NCBI GenBank assembly: GCA_051954695.1
Contig: JBQCHL010000011.1
Span: 62,001-126,000, forward strand
From: Terrimonas_A sp051954695
GTDB taxonomy: Bacteria > Bacteroidota > Bacteroidia > Chitinophagales > Chitinophagaceae
Reading direction: 5' to 3'
DNA: 64,000 nucleotides
In this document: piece by piece, positions 1 through 8,353 of the stretch
How the letters are laid out: every line of letters starts with the position of its first letter
Position numbering within the stretch: the first letter of the stretch is position 1
Position numbers and translations under genes: made by a program
Notes under the pieces: generated by a model
Database searches by the model: none
Told to the model about the DNA's origin: nothing
Seen by the model: the letters and a program-made list of their open reading frames with translations, nothing else

Positions 1-893
1 GCACCTTTCAGCAGCAGCTCAAAATTTTTAAAGCCGATACTGAGCGAAATGGATAAACCGATCGCACTCCAGAGTGAATAACGTCCGCCTACCCAATCCC
101 AGAATTCAAACATGTTCCTTTTATCGATACCAAACTTCACCACTTCTTTTTCATTGGTGGAAAGGGCCACGAAGTGTTTGGCGATATGTGCTTCATCCTT
201 TACTTTTTTCAGAAACCATTGTCTTGCCGTATGCGCATTGGTCATGGTTTCCTGTGTGGTAAAGGTTTTGGAAGCAATGAGGAACAGGGTGCGTTCAGGG
301 TTTACCTTTTTCAATGTTTCGGCGATATGCGTGCCATCCACATTCGATACAAAAAAGGTTTCAATATCTTCTACAAAATAGGGTTTCAGTGCTTCTGTCA
401 CCATCTGAGGGCCCAGATCGCTGCCGCCGATACCAATATTCACAATGTATTTAATGCGCTTGCCGGTATAGCCTCTGTGCTCACCGCTATGCACCTTCTC
501 ACAAAATGTTTTCATTTTGCGCAGCACTTTTTTCACCTGGGGCATCACGTCTTCTCCTTCTGAAAAAACGGGCTCTTTGGAAAAATTGCGAAGGGCTGTA
601 TGCAGTACAGAACGGTGTTCTGTTTCATTGATCGTATCACCGCTGAACATCGCCTTGATGGATTCCTTCAGTTTGCATTCTTCTGCCAGTTGAAGCAATA
701 GCGATAAGGTTTTTTCAGTAATGATATTTTTAGAGTAATCAAAGAGGATGTCTTCCAACCGGAGATGGAATTTATTGAACCGCTCTTTATCTGCCGCGAA
801 CAGGTCTTTCATCTTTATCGACTGCATCACGGTGTGTTCTTCTTTCAGCAATTGCCAGCTTGCGGTTGTTGTAGGATTGATTTTCGGAAGCAT
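1..893 (-). CDS. pgi: Glucose-6-phosphate isomerase, N-terminal part (cut by window edge)
   Basis: Interconverts glucose 6-phosphate and fructose 6-phosphate in the cytoplasm (glycolysis and gluconeogenesis). The reading frame starts at the ATG at 893 (MLPKINPTTT) and stays open to base 1, giving about 297 residues of a protein that is usually about 550 long. Recognisable family segments are the glycine-rich IGIGGSDLGP sugar-phosphate-binding stretch and SKTFTTQET, followed by FEFWDWVGGRYSLWSAIGL, all typical of PGI. The C-terminal half, with the remaining catalytic residues, lies outside the window. The start lies 10 nt after the stop of the threonine aldolase gene on the same strand, so the two are probably cotranscribed. 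Identification is firm; completeness cannot be judged. Confidence 0.95.
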   Translation of the reverse strand, partial: MLPKINPTTTASWQLLKEEHTVMQSIKMKDLFAADKERFNKFHLRLEDILFDYSKNIITEKTLSLLLQLAEECKLKESIKAMFSGDTINETEHRSVLHTALRNFSKEPVFSEGEDVMPQVKKVLRKMKTFCEKVHSGEHRGYTGKRIKYIVNIGIGGSDLGPQMVTEALKPYFVEDIETFFVSNVDGTHIAETLKKVNPERTLFLIASKTFTTQETMTNAHTARQWFLKKVKDEAHIAKHFVALSTNEKEVVKFGIDKRNMFEFWDWVGGRYSLWSAIGLSISLSIGFKNFELLLKG

Positions 894-903
894 TATGATG
901 TTT

Positions 904-1920
904 TTATAGTGTTGATATAATATTGATCGTGCGTTCCACCATTGCAGGGCTGATATCGAGGTGAACTACCAGTCTAACCCTGCTGGGAGAAATAGCATAA
1001 GCCAATATGCCTTTTTCCTTCAGGTTAGCTACAAGTTGAGGCGCTGAGCCGGCTTCTTTAAGCTCAAAGATGATGATATTGGTTTCCACGGGCAACAATT
1101 CTTTCAGCCATGGTCTTGTGCTTATTGCATCAGCGATCTGTTTTGCATGAAGATGATCTTCTTTCAACCGGTCGATATGATGCTCCAGTGCATAAACGCC
1201 GGCTGCGGCGATAAAGCCGGCCTGGCGCATACCTCCGCCAAATACCTTGCGGTATCTCCGTGCTTTCCTTACCAGCTCCTTTGTGCCCAGGAGAAGGCTG
1301 CCCACAGGGCAACCCAGGCTCTTGCTAAGGCAAACGGAGATACTGTCGAATGCTTCACCATATTGTTTGGCAGACTCATTTTTGGCCACCAGGGCATTCC
1401 ATAATCTTGCACCATCGAGATGAAAAGCCAGTTTATGTTCTTTACAGACTTCGCGGATCTTCAGGATATCTTCCCAGTTATAGCAACTGCCACCGCCACG
1501 GTTGGAGGTATTTTCCAGGGATACCAGCCTGCTGGCAGCGCGATGCACATCATCCGGGTTGATAGCTGCTTTTACCTGTTCTGCCGTTATCCTGCCCCTG
1601 TCGCCTTGCAGCAGCTTCACGGATGCACTGGAATTAAAGGCGATGCCGCCGCCTTCATATTGGTAAATATGAGAGCTTTCATCGCAGATCACTTCATCAC
1701 CAGGTTGGGTATGGCATTTAATGGCGATCTGGTTGGTCATGGTACCTGAAGGGCAAAAAATCCCTGCTTCCATTCCGAACATGGAGGCAGCAAGGGATTC
1801 CAGTTGGTTAATGGATGGATCTTCGCCAAACACATCATCGCCTACGGGAGCTTTTATCATGGCTTCGAGCATGGCCGGAGTGGGCCTGGTAACGGTATCG
1901 GACCTGTAATCGATCAGCAT
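904..1920 (-). CDS. ltaE: Low-specificity L-threonine aldolase
   Basis: PLP-dependent enzyme of 338 residues that cleaves L-threonine or L-allo-threonine to glycine and acetaldehyde in the cytoplasm. It begins MLIDYRSDTVTRPTPAM, the usual start of this family (DxRSDTVT.PT..M), and the length is normal. The predicted Schiff-base lysine is K200 in VCLSKSLGCPVGS; the PLP-stacking and phosphate-binding region is around FCPSGTMTNQIAI, and FHLDGARLWNA holds the conserved Asp that contacts the pyridine nitrogen. It is followed 10 nt later by pgi on the same strand. The upstream gap to the divergent histidine kinase gene is about 100 nt and should hold promoters in both directions. The stereospecificity cannot be told from sequence alone. 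Confidence 0.92.
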   Translation of the reverse strand: MLIDYRSDTVTRPTPAMLEAMIKAPVGDDVFGEDPSINQLESLAASMFGMEAGIFCPSGTMTNQIAIKCHTQPGDEVICDESSHIYQYEGGGIAFNSSASVKLLQGDRGRITAEQVKAAINPDDVHRAASRLVSLENTSNRGGGSCYNWEDILKIREVCKEHKLAFHLDGARLWNALVAKNESAKQYGEAFDSISVCLSKSLGCPVGSLLLGTKELVRKARRYRKVFGGGMRQAGFIAAAGVYALEHHIDRLKEDHLHAKQIADAISTRPWLKELLPVETNIIIFELKEAGSAPQLVANLKEKGILAYAISPSRVRLVVHLDISPAMVERTINIISTL

Positions 1921-2023
1921 TGTAATTAATTTACTTGCAATATAATCAGTTCGCCCCTCAAAATAAACAGTTGGCGAAGCCGCCGCCTTCAGGTAATATT
2001 GATTTCATAATTTGGCAACACAC

Positions 2024-3190
2024 ATGAAAAGTCCCACCATAGTTGAATATGCTATCCTGATCGGGTTTTGTATACTCTTTGGTCTGCTGGGTCTGTACCT
2101 GCTGGCCAATTTCAAAAATACTTTCCGGAATATTATCAGAAATGAATGGTTCAGGCGTAATGTGCTGGTGTGGCTGATCACCTTCAGTCTTGTAGTGGCA
2201 ACCACCCCGATGAGTGGAGAATATTTTTATGCAGTAAGAAAATATGGGTGGGTCACTGCCATACTGGGGCAAATGGTTGTGGCCACTTTCAATACACTGA
2301 TCGTCTTCAACCTGGCCTGGCTGGTAGCGGCCCATCCTTTCTTCGACCGCTTTTCATTTGCAAAACGGAAGATACTGGTATTACTTACACTGATCATCTC
2401 ATGTGTGGGAGTGAGCCTGATGGTAAAAAACCTGTTCAACAGCGATGATAAAGAATACGTCGGATTTTCTATTTTATCAAGCATCTATATGGCCACTGCT
2501 ATCGGCCTGGTATATATCCTGATGAGTTATCTTGACCTTGAACGAAAGAGGAAATTTGATGAAAAAGAACTGGAATTAAGCCGGCTGCGGGAACTGAAAA
2601 CAAAAGCAGAACTTGATGCCCTTCACTCAAAAGTGAACCCGCATTTTCTTTACAATGCGCTCAACTCCATTGCTGATCTTTCCATCACCGATGGGAAAAA
2701 AGCCAGGAGAATGACCGTTGCACTTGCAGATCTGTTTCGTTACAGCATCAATTACAGTAATAATAATTTCTCCACTGTACGAGAAGAAGTGGAAATGGCA
2801 GAAGTGTACCTGCAGATAGAAAAGATCCGTTTCGAAGATCAGTTGACCTACGCCATAAAAGTGGAGGATGGGGTAACGCATTACCTGGTGCCCCGTTTCG
2901 TGTTGCAACCGCTTATGGAGAACGCTGTAAAACATGGATTGAAAGCAACCGGCAGGTTAACGGAAATAAGTCTTGATATCCGGATGGAACAAAACGTGCT
3001 GGGGATCCATATTTCAGATAATGGTCCTTTGTTTCCTGATGAATTAAAGCCCGGATATGGTGTAAAAAGTGTGTATGACAAGCTCGATCTTCTCTTCCCG
3101 GATAATTATGAGATCCATTTCAGTAATCAGCCCCGGAAAGAAGTGTCTGTTTATATTAAAAAATTAATGAAAAATGAGCCAGGTATTTAG
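2024..3190 (+). CDS. LytS/YehU-type sensor histidine kinase
   Basis: Membrane sensor kinase of 388 residues. The N-terminal part (about residues 8-170) has five or six hydrophobic segments and no recognisable extracellular ligand domain. A charged linker (LERKRKFDEKELELSRLREL) precedes the His_kinase domain, with the phospho-acceptor H207 in KVNPHFLYNALNSI. The ATPase part shows the N-box ENAVKHGL and a G-box ISDNG...GYGVKSVYDKL. A TTG at 2012 would add four residues; the ATG at 2024 is preferred. The gene overlaps its response regulator by 17 nt, so they are translated together. An outer-membrane barrel gene follows and may be the target. The signal sensed is unknown. Confidence 0.9.
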   Translation: MKSPTIVEYAILIGFCILFGLLGLYLLANFKNTFRNIIRNEWFRRNVLVWLITFSLVVATTPMSGEYFYAVRKYGWVTAILGQMVVATFNTLIVFNLAWLVAAHPFFDRFSFAKRKILVLLTLIISCVGVSLMVKNLFNSDDKEYVGFSILSSIYMATAIGLVYILMSYLDLERKRKFDEKELELSRLRELKTKAELDALHSKVNPHFLYNALNSIADLSITDGKKARRMTVALADLFRYSINYSNNNFSTVREEVEMAEVYLQIEKIRFEDQLTYAIKVEDGVTHYLVPRFVLQPLMENAVKHGLKATGRLTEISLDIRMEQNVLGIHISDNGPLFPDELKPGYGVKSVYDKLDLLFPDNYEIHFSNQPRKEVSVYIKKLMKNEPGI

Positions 3191-3938
3191 AGCTATACTG
3201 ATCGATGATGAGCCAGCCGCACGCAGATTGATGAGAAACCTGCTGCTGGAGCATGCAGGGCTGGTGCAGGTGGTAGCTGAAGCCGGCAACGGCGAGGAAG
3301 CGATCACTCAGATAGAAGCTTTGCAGCCTGATCTTATTTTTCTCGACATCCAGATGCCCGACCTCACCGGTTTTGAAGTGATTGAAAGGTTGAGCCATAA
3401 ACCCAATATCATTTTTACTACAGCTTATGAGCAATATGCGATCAAGGCATTTGAAACTTTTTCCATCGACTACCTGCTGAAGCCGATCAAAGAAGAAAGG
3501 CTGGAGCAAAGCATGGAGAAATTAAAGCGCTTTGGCAGGCTCAACACAGTGATAGATGTTCCCGGCCTGCAGGAAATCATCCGGCAGATACAGGCGCCAA
3601 AGCAAGCCACCGCATTATCGATCCGTACAGGCGATCGCATCATCCTGCTGCGGTATGAGCAGATCGTGTACCTGGAAGCGCAGGATAAATATGTATATAT
3701 CTACACTACAGACGGGCAAAAGCATCTGACTGATCTAACCCTCACTGCTCTCGCCGAAAAACTGCCTTCCCGTTTCTTTCGCATCCAGAAATCCTACCTT
3801 ATTAATAAGGACAGGATCAAAGAAATGCACCGGCATTTCAACGGCCGCTATCTTTTTATCATGGATGACAAAGCCGGCAGCAGGCTTACTTCAGGGAGAA
3901 CATATTATGAAGATATAAAAGCAGAGTTTGGATTGTAG
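3174..3938 (+). CDS. LytTR-family response regulator
   Basis: A 254-residue DNA-binding response regulator. The receiver domain (about residues 4-120) has the acidic pair IDDEP, phospho-acceptor D58 in FLDIQMPDLTGFEVI, the switch Thr in IFTTAYEQYA and the conserved Lys in LLKPIKEERL. The LytTR domain spans about 145-250 (RTGDRIILLRYEQIVYLEA ... FFRIQKSYLINKDRI). The cognate kinase gene overlaps the 5' end by 17 nt. LytTR proteins usually bind paired direct repeats; none could be picked out confidently in the 220-nt gap before the downstream barrel gene. The pair is of a kind very common in Bacteroidota, and the regulon is unknown. Confidence 0.93.
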   Translation: MSQVFRAILIDDEPAARRLMRNLLLEHAGLVQVVAEAGNGEEAITQIEALQPDLIFLDIQMPDLTGFEVIERLSHKPNIIFTTAYEQYAIKAFETFSIDYLLKPIKEERLEQSMEKLKRFGRLNTVIDVPGLQEIIRQIQAPKQATALSIRTGDRIILLRYEQIVYLEAQDKYVYIYTTDGQKHLTDLTLTALAEKLPSRFFRIQKSYLINKDRIKEMHRHFNGRYLFIMDDKAGSRLTSGRTYYEDIKAEFGL

Positions 3939-4107
3939 CGGGAACCATTTCCTTCCATCCTCCCCAATTTCCCCTCATCCTAAAAACTCCCTGGCCTGTA
4001 ACCAGGCTCCTCTCTCTGCGTCCCATCAGAAACAGTTTTAAGGCGGCCGTTTATCACTGATTAGTGCCGTTCGATTTAAAACAATGTTCTTGGTATTGCA
4101 AAGTACC

Positions 4108-4115
4108 TACCTTTG
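4108..4115 (+). promoter_or_regulatory. Candidate -7 promoter element of the barrel gene
   Basis: TACCTTTG matches the Bacteroidota -7 consensus TAnnTTTG exactly and lies 46 nt before the ATG at 4162. A TTG at 4090-4092 is the nearest -33 candidate, but the 15-nt spacer is short. The 3939-4107 stretch before it is pyrimidine-rich and holds only a 5-bp CCTGG/CCAGG hairpin. Confidence 0.45.
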
Positions 4116-4161
4116 GACTGTAATAATTAAAAACAAGTACTAATTATATAAAACCATTGTG

Positions 4162-6603
4162 ATGAGAAAACTTTTATCCTTATTGATCCTGGCTTTAACA
4201 ACCTTATCCTTAGCCAGTTATGCCCAGGTTAAAACCGGGAAGATCAGCGGTACTGTAATTGACGGCAGCACCAAAATCATTGAATCTGCAACTATTACCT
4301 TGCTGAGAGCTAGCGATTCGGCCGTTGTGAAAATGAGCGTGGCCGATAAAACAGGCAAATACGAATTTGATAATGTACCGGAAGGACGCTATATCGTAGC
4401 CATTTCTGCGGTAGGCCACGACAAAGGTTTTTCTGAAGTAGTAGCAGTTGCCGGCTCTTCCAATACGGTGGTAAAGACCATTGAGCTGGTGCCTCAAGCC
4501 CAGGCAATGAGCGGGGTGACCGTTACTGCCAAAAAACCTGCTATTGAACAAAAACCTGGTAAAATGGTGGTGAACGTGGATGCTTCTCCTACCAATGCAG
4601 GGCTGAATGCGCTGGAACTGCTGGAAAAATCACCCGGCGTTACTGTTGACAACGATGGTAATATCAGCGTAAAAGGAAAGCAGGGTGTACTGATCCTCAT
4701 CGATGGCAAGCCCACTTATATGAGCGGTGCCGACCTCACTGCCTTGCTGAAAAATATGCAAAGCACCAGTCTTGACCAGATCGAGATCATGACCAATCCA
4801 CCTGCTAAATATGATGCATCAGGCAATTCAGGTATTATCAATATCAAAACCAAAAAAGGTATTGTGAAAGGCATGAACGGTAATGCCAACCTGGGTTATA
4901 CACAAGGTCTGTATGGCCGCATCAATGGTGGTGTAAACCTTAACTACCGTAATAATAAGCTCAATGTATTTGGTGGTTACAATGGCGGAACATACGAAGG
5001 CTATAACAGGCTGCTGATCGACCGCAGAATGTATGATGCAGATAAAGTGACCATCCTGCGCACGATCGATCAGAATTCAAGACCGCATTTTAAAGGTGCC
5101 TACCATAATGTGAAAGCTGGTGTGGATTATTACTTTTCTAAAAAAGATGTAGCAGGTGTAGTGGTGAATGGAAGCTTTAACAACAATGACGAAGATCCTT
5201 ACAGCCTGACCAATATCCGCAACAATACCGGACTGATCACCAATAAACTGGAATCGATAGCGAAAAATAATCGCAAATCATCCAATCTTACGACCAACTT
5301 CAACTATAAACACACATTCGATTCAACCGGCCGTGAGATCAGTGCTGACCTTGACTATGCTTACTACAACAACAGAAACAGGACAGGACTTACCACCAAA
5401 AGCTTCGATGGCAACAATAACCAGGATGCTCCTGATGTGCTCCTGACCGGTAATATCCCTTCCGATATCAAGATATACAGCGCAAAAGTGGATTATGTAC
5501 ATCCTTTCAGAAATGGTCTCAGACTGGAAGCAGGTGCAAAAACAAGTATGGTGAAAACTGACAATAAAGTGAATTACCTGCGTAATGGTTTGGATGCAGT
5601 TGACCGCAATAACCACTTCATTTATGATGAGAACATCAACGCTGCTTATGCCATCCTTTCCCGTTCCATCAAAAAATGGGAGCTGACTGCAGGATTGCGC
5701 ATGGAGAATACGATCGCCAAAGGTCATCAGATCAGCAACGACTCTTCTTTCAAACGGAATTATACCAACCTGTTCCCCAATATTGGTGCAGGCTATAATA
5801 TGAATGAAAAGAACCAGTTCAACCTGAGCTATAGCCGCCGGATCTCCCGTCCTGATTATGATGATCTGAACCCCTTTATTTTCTTCCTGGATTCATTGAC
5901 CTACGGACAGGGTAATCCTTACCTGCAGCCACAGTTTACCAACAACTTTGAATTCAGTCATACATACAACAGGTTCCTTACAACGACCATCAACTATACC
6001 AATACTACTGATATCATTACCGATCTGCTGAAACAGAACACCGAGAAGAATATCACTTATCAGACTAAAGACAATTTCAGCAGCATGAAGCAATGGGGGA
6101 TCTCGCTGATGGCGAATGTGCCGATCACAAAATGGTGGAGCGCAAATATCTACACCAATGTGTTCCATAACGACTATTCAGGCCTTTATAACAATGACCC
6201 TGTGAGTGTGAAGTTTACCAGTTTCCTCGGTAATATGACCAATACTTTCACCCTCGGTAAAGGCTGGAATGCAGAGTTGAGCGGCTGGTACCGCAGCAAA
6301 GCCGCTGAAGGTATCCTGGTGGCGAATGATATGGGTGCAATGAACGCTGCTATTACCAAACAGTTGTTCGATAAAAAAGGAACACTGAAACTGGGCGTAC
6401 GTGATATCCTGTGGACACAGCAGTTCAGCGGTTATGCCAAATACAGCGACATCAATGTTGATATCAGCAGCCGCCGCGATAGCCGCCAGTTCAACCTTAG
6501 CTTCAGCTACCGTTTTGGTAAAAAGAATATTGCGCCTGCCCGCAGAAAGACAGGTGGTGCAGATGATGAGCAGAACAGGGTGAAAACAGGGGGAGGGAAT
6601 TAG
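4162..6603 (+). CDS. Outer-membrane beta-barrel protein with carboxypeptidase-like and plug domains (TonB-dependent-receptor-like)
   Basis: An 813-residue outer-membrane protein. MRKLLSLLILALTTLSLA...YAQ is a clear signal peptide. A CarboxypepD_reg-like domain follows (GKISGTVIDGSTKII...KYEFDNVPEGRYIVAIS), then a short plug-like domain (ALELLEKSPGVTVDNDGNI...VLILIDGKPTYM...IEIMTNPPAKYDASGNSGIINI). The rest is a beta-barrel of the OMP_b-brl_3 type, with NLSYSRRISRPDYDDLNPF as landmark. The C-terminus carries a basic tail after FSYRFGKKN. A GTG at 4159 would add one residue; the ATG at 4162 is the natural start. It lies downstream of the LytS/LytTR pair and has a full-length paralogue at 41426-43864 beside BlaI/BlaR1. 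It lacks a SusD partner, so polysaccharide uptake of the Sus type is unlikely. The ligand is unknown. Confidence 0.88.
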   Translation: MRKLLSLLILALTTLSLASYAQVKTGKISGTVIDGSTKIIESATITLLRASDSAVVKMSVADKTGKYEFDNVPEGRYIVAISAVGHDKGFSEVVAVAGSSNTVVKTIELVPQAQAMSGVTVTAKKPAIEQKPGKMVVNVDASPTNAGLNALELLEKSPGVTVDNDGNISVKGKQGVLILIDGKPTYMSGADLTALLKNMQSTSLDQIEIMTNPPAKYDASGNSGIINIKTKKGIVKGMNGNANLGYTQGLYGRINGGVNLNYRNNKLNVFGGYNGGTYEGYNRLLIDRRMYDADKVTILRTIDQNSRPHFKGAYHNVKAGVDYYFSKKDVAGVVVNGSFNNNDEDPYSLTNIRNNTGLITNKLESIAKNNRKSSNLTTNFNYKHTFDSTGREISADLDYAYYNNRNRTGLTTKSFDGNNNQDAPDVLLTGNIPSDIKIYSAKVDYVHPFRNGLRLEAGAKTSMVKTDNKVNYLRNGLDAVDRNNHFIYDENINAAYAILSRSIKKWELTAGLRMENTIAKGHQISNDSSFKRNYTNLFPNIGAGYNMNEKNQFNLSYSRRISRPDYDDLNPFIFFLDSLTYGQGNPYLQPQFTNNFEFSHTYNRFLTTTINYTNTTDIITDLLKQNTEKNITYQTKDNFSSMKQWGISLMANVPITKWWSANIYTNVFHNDYSGLYNNDPVSVKFTSFLGNMTNTFTLGKGWNAELSGWYRSKAAEGILVANDMGAMNAAITKQLFDKKGTLKLGVRDILWTQQFSGYAKYSDINVDISSRRDSRQFNLSFSYRFGKKNIAPARRKTGGADDEQNRVKTGGGN

Positions 6604-6611
6604 TCATGAGG

Positions 6612-6722
6612 CTTTAGTCGCGAGCCGGGAGTATGAAACTTACTAAAATTTATACGGTACTTCAACATCGTAAAATCTGTTAACGTATTCTAAAAATCGA
6701 TACTCCCGACTTTTGACTAAAG
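6612..6722. repeat. Inverted repeat with CGGGAGT arms
   Basis: The left arm has CTTTAGTC (6612-6619) and CGGGAGTAT (6626-6634); the right arm has ATACTCCCG (6700-6708) and GACTAAAG (6715-6722). Both segments are exact reverse complements and each pair is separated by 6 nt, so the folded arms match with one internal loop. The 65-nt A+T-rich centre has no ORF. The same CGGGAGT word recurs at 50386-50418. It could act as a terminator for the barrel gene or be a dispersed repeat. Confidence 0.65.
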
Positions 6723-6894
6723 ACTTCCGACTCAGGACCGACTTCGTTTATACCTTATAATCGCCCTTTAACCTTTTATCTTCAGGGCTTGTCATTTTCA
6801 GGTGGTTTTTTTGTGGTGTATTGGTGAAATTCGTGCAACAATTGATCAATATCTAAGACATTATTTATAATAAGTTTTCTCATGTGTACTTACC

Positions 6895-6927
6895 GTCCTC
6901 CTTTTCTTGGGAGGACTTTTTATTTTT
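6895..6927 (+). terminator. Intrinsic terminator-like hairpin
   Basis: GTCCTCC (6895-6901) pairs with GGAGGAC (6910-6916) around an 8-nt loop, followed by TTTTTATTTTT. It lies 290 nt after the barrel gene stop and directly before the yajQ promoter candidate, so it either insulates yajQ or ends a short unrecognised transcript. Confidence 0.65.
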
Positions 6928-6956
6928 GCATGCTCGGGTCTTGCTTAGTATCTTGT
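6923..6956 (+). promoter_or_regulatory. Weak candidate promoter of yajQ
   Basis: TTTTTG (6923-6928), a 20-nt spacer and TATCTTGT (6949-6956). The spacing fits the Bacteroidota consensus, but the -7 box differs at its last two positions. The ATG of yajQ is 50 nt further on. Confidence 0.35.
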
Positions 6957-7005
6957 ATGATACAATTGAGCCAATTTAATTATTCATTTTAAAAACCTGT
7001 TTGCT

Positions 7006-7497
7006 ATGCCTTCATTTGATATTGTAAGCAAAGTAGACGCACAGGCATTGGACAATGCTGTGAATGTTGTTACAAAAGAAATAACCAACCGTTTCGATTT
7101 TAAAGGAAGCCATGTGGTGATCGATCTCAATAAAAAGGAGTATAAGCTCAATATTGAAACTGATGACGATATGAAAATGCGCCAGTTGATGGATGTGCTG
7201 ATCAGCCGCGCGCATAAGCAGGGGATAGCTCCAGAGGCATTTGATCTTTCAAAGGAAGGTGCGCAAAGCGGTAAGGTTTGGAAAAAAGAAGTGCAGGTGC
7301 GCAATGGCCTGAGGCAGGAGGATGCCAAAAAGATCGTAAAGCTGATCAAGGATGCGGGCCTTAAAGTGCAGGCGTCCATCAATGATGACCTGGTAAGGGT
7401 GACCGGCAAAAAGATCGATGATCTGCAGACCGTGATCCAGGCATCAAAGACCTGGGACCTGGGAGTACCCCTCCAATATGAGAATATGCGTTCATAA
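7006..7497 (+). CDS. yajQ: YajQ family protein (nucleotide / cyclic di-GMP-binding)
   Basis: A 163-residue cytoplasmic protein with the family's N-terminal signature MPSFDIVSKVD..ALDNAVN and the following NRFDFKGSHVVIDL. YajQ proteins consist of two ferredoxin-like halves. Some members bind cyclic di-GMP and alter gene expression; others were described as nucleotide- or tRNA-binding. The length is normal and the ATG start fits the family. It stands alone between a terminator upstream and a non-coding region downstream. The biochemical role in this organism cannot be read from sequence. Confidence 0.92.
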   Translation: MPSFDIVSKVDAQALDNAVNVVTKEITNRFDFKGSHVVIDLNKKEYKLNIETDDDMKMRQLMDVLISRAHKQGIAPEAFDLSKEGAQSGKVWKKEVQVRNGLRQEDAKKIVKLIKDAGLKVQASINDDLVRVTGKKIDDLQTVIQASKTWDLGVPLQYENMRS

Positions 7498-7949
7498 ACT
7501 GTGCATAACCCTTGCTGGAAGCAGGTTTCAGGTGGATAACCAGGTGCAGAACAGGTGCATATTCAAAGGTCAAAAAAATTGGAAAAGGGGGTAGCGATAA
7601 GCTATCTTTAATGAACAATCGTTGCAGGAAATCTGGAAACAGAAAGAATGCAACTGGAATTGCAGAAATCTGTAAAAAGATGGAAGCAGTTTCGAAAAGC
7701 ATCGGGTAAGTTAATAAGTAGGCGAAAGCTTGATTATCAACAAACTTGGTGCTTTTTTATTTGGAATATCGTGAACCGTTGTTCGGTTACCTGTCAGAGA
7801 TTAGCTATCGGCCTGCAACTAACAGACAAGGTCAACGATCTCCTCCAATTATATTTGGTAATCCCGCTCCGCCTGCCTACCTTTGCCCACTTAAATTTTT
7901 TACTTCATCAGTACGGCAAAATCCGTGCGGCCTTAAAAATCATTTAGTT
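7498..7949. other. Non-coding region before rpmE
   Basis: 452 nt without a convincing gene; the short ORFs here have no family resemblance and lack normal composition. A promoter-like pair, TTG (7579-7581), 21 nt and TATCTTTA (7603-7610), points rightward, and a weak AAAGC/GCTTT hairpin followed by TTTTTT lies near 7728-7758, so a short RNA of about 140 nt is conceivable. The rpmE promoter is at 7854-7885. Confidence 0.35.
7854..7885 (+). promoter_or_regulatory. Promoter of rpmE
   Basis: TTTG (7854-7857), a 20-nt spacer and TACCTTTG (7878-7885) match the Bacteroidota promoter consensus (-33 TTTG, -7 TAnnTTTG) exactly. Transcription would begin near 7890, about 60 nt before the rpmE ATG. Confidence 0.7.
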
Positions 7950-8201
7950 ATGAAAAAAGGTATCCATCCCTCCAGCTACCGGTTGGTTGTTTTCAAAGAC
8001 ATGAGCAATGGTCATTCATTCCTTAGCCGTTCTACTGCAGGGTCAAAAGAAACTGTGAAATGGGAAGACGGGAACGAATATCCCCTGATCAAACTGGAGA
8101 TCTCCAGCACATCTCACCCCTTCTTTACCGGTAAGAACGTACTGGTAGACACAGCAGGACGTATAGATAAATTCAAGAAGAAATACGAAAAGAAAAAATA
8201 A
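7950..8201 (+). CDS. rpmE: 50S ribosomal protein L31, type B
   Basis: An 83-residue component of the large ribosomal subunit. It starts MKKGIHPSSYRLVVFKDMS and includes HPFFTGKNVLVDTAGRIDKF with a lysine-rich tail KKKYEKKK. The zinc-binding cysteines of type A L31 are absent, which makes it the zinc-independent type B paralogue. The ATG at 7950 gives the canonical N-terminus. The open frame extends further upstream, but that part is not L31-like. A good promoter precedes it and a strong terminator follows, so it is monocistronic. Confidence 0.96.
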   Translation: MKKGIHPSSYRLVVFKDMSNGHSFLSRSTAGSKETVKWEDGNEYPLIKLEISSTSHPFFTGKNVLVDTAGRIDKFKKKYEKKK

Positions 8202-8269
8202 TTCTTTAGCTTTAGTTCAGACAACCCTGAACTCAGCATAAAAGTTTTGTTTTTCATGGCTATACTTTA

Positions 8270-8301
8270 GGCCTCCTGATTCCTCAGGGGGCCTTTCTTT
8301 T
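8270..8301 (+). terminator. Intrinsic terminator of rpmE
   Basis: GGCCTCCTGA (8270-8279) pairs with TCAGGGGGCC (8284-8293), with one G-T pair and a 4-nt loop, followed by TTTCTTTT. It lies 69 nt after the rpmE stop. Confidence 0.85.
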
Positions 8302-8353
8302 GGGGAGAGACTAACCCCGCACCCATCTGTCATCAATTTAGTATCTTGGCAGG

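Larger units (their letters stand above)
6604..7005. other. Intergenic region with repeat, terminator and promoter
   Basis: The 402 nt between the barrel gene and yajQ hold no convincing ORF. Present are an inverted repeat of CGGGAGT type (6612-6722), a hairpin with a T-tract (6895-6927) and a weak promoter candidate for yajQ (6923-6956), all listed separately. The 6725-6890 part is A+T-rich and shows nothing else. Confidence 0.6.

Noticed and set aside
4162..6603. SusC-type polysaccharide receptor
   Set aside because: No SusD partner or glycoside hydrolases are adjacent, and the barrel is of the OMP_b-brl_3 type.
7648..7947. 99-codon ORF between yajQ and rpmE
   Set aside because: No family resemblance, unnatural composition (many Leu, Arg, Trp, Cys), and it runs through the exact-match promoter of rpmE.
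7746..7949. N-terminal extension of the L31 reading frame
   Set aside because: The added residues are not L31-like, while the ATG at 7950 gives the canonical N-terminus after a good promoter.
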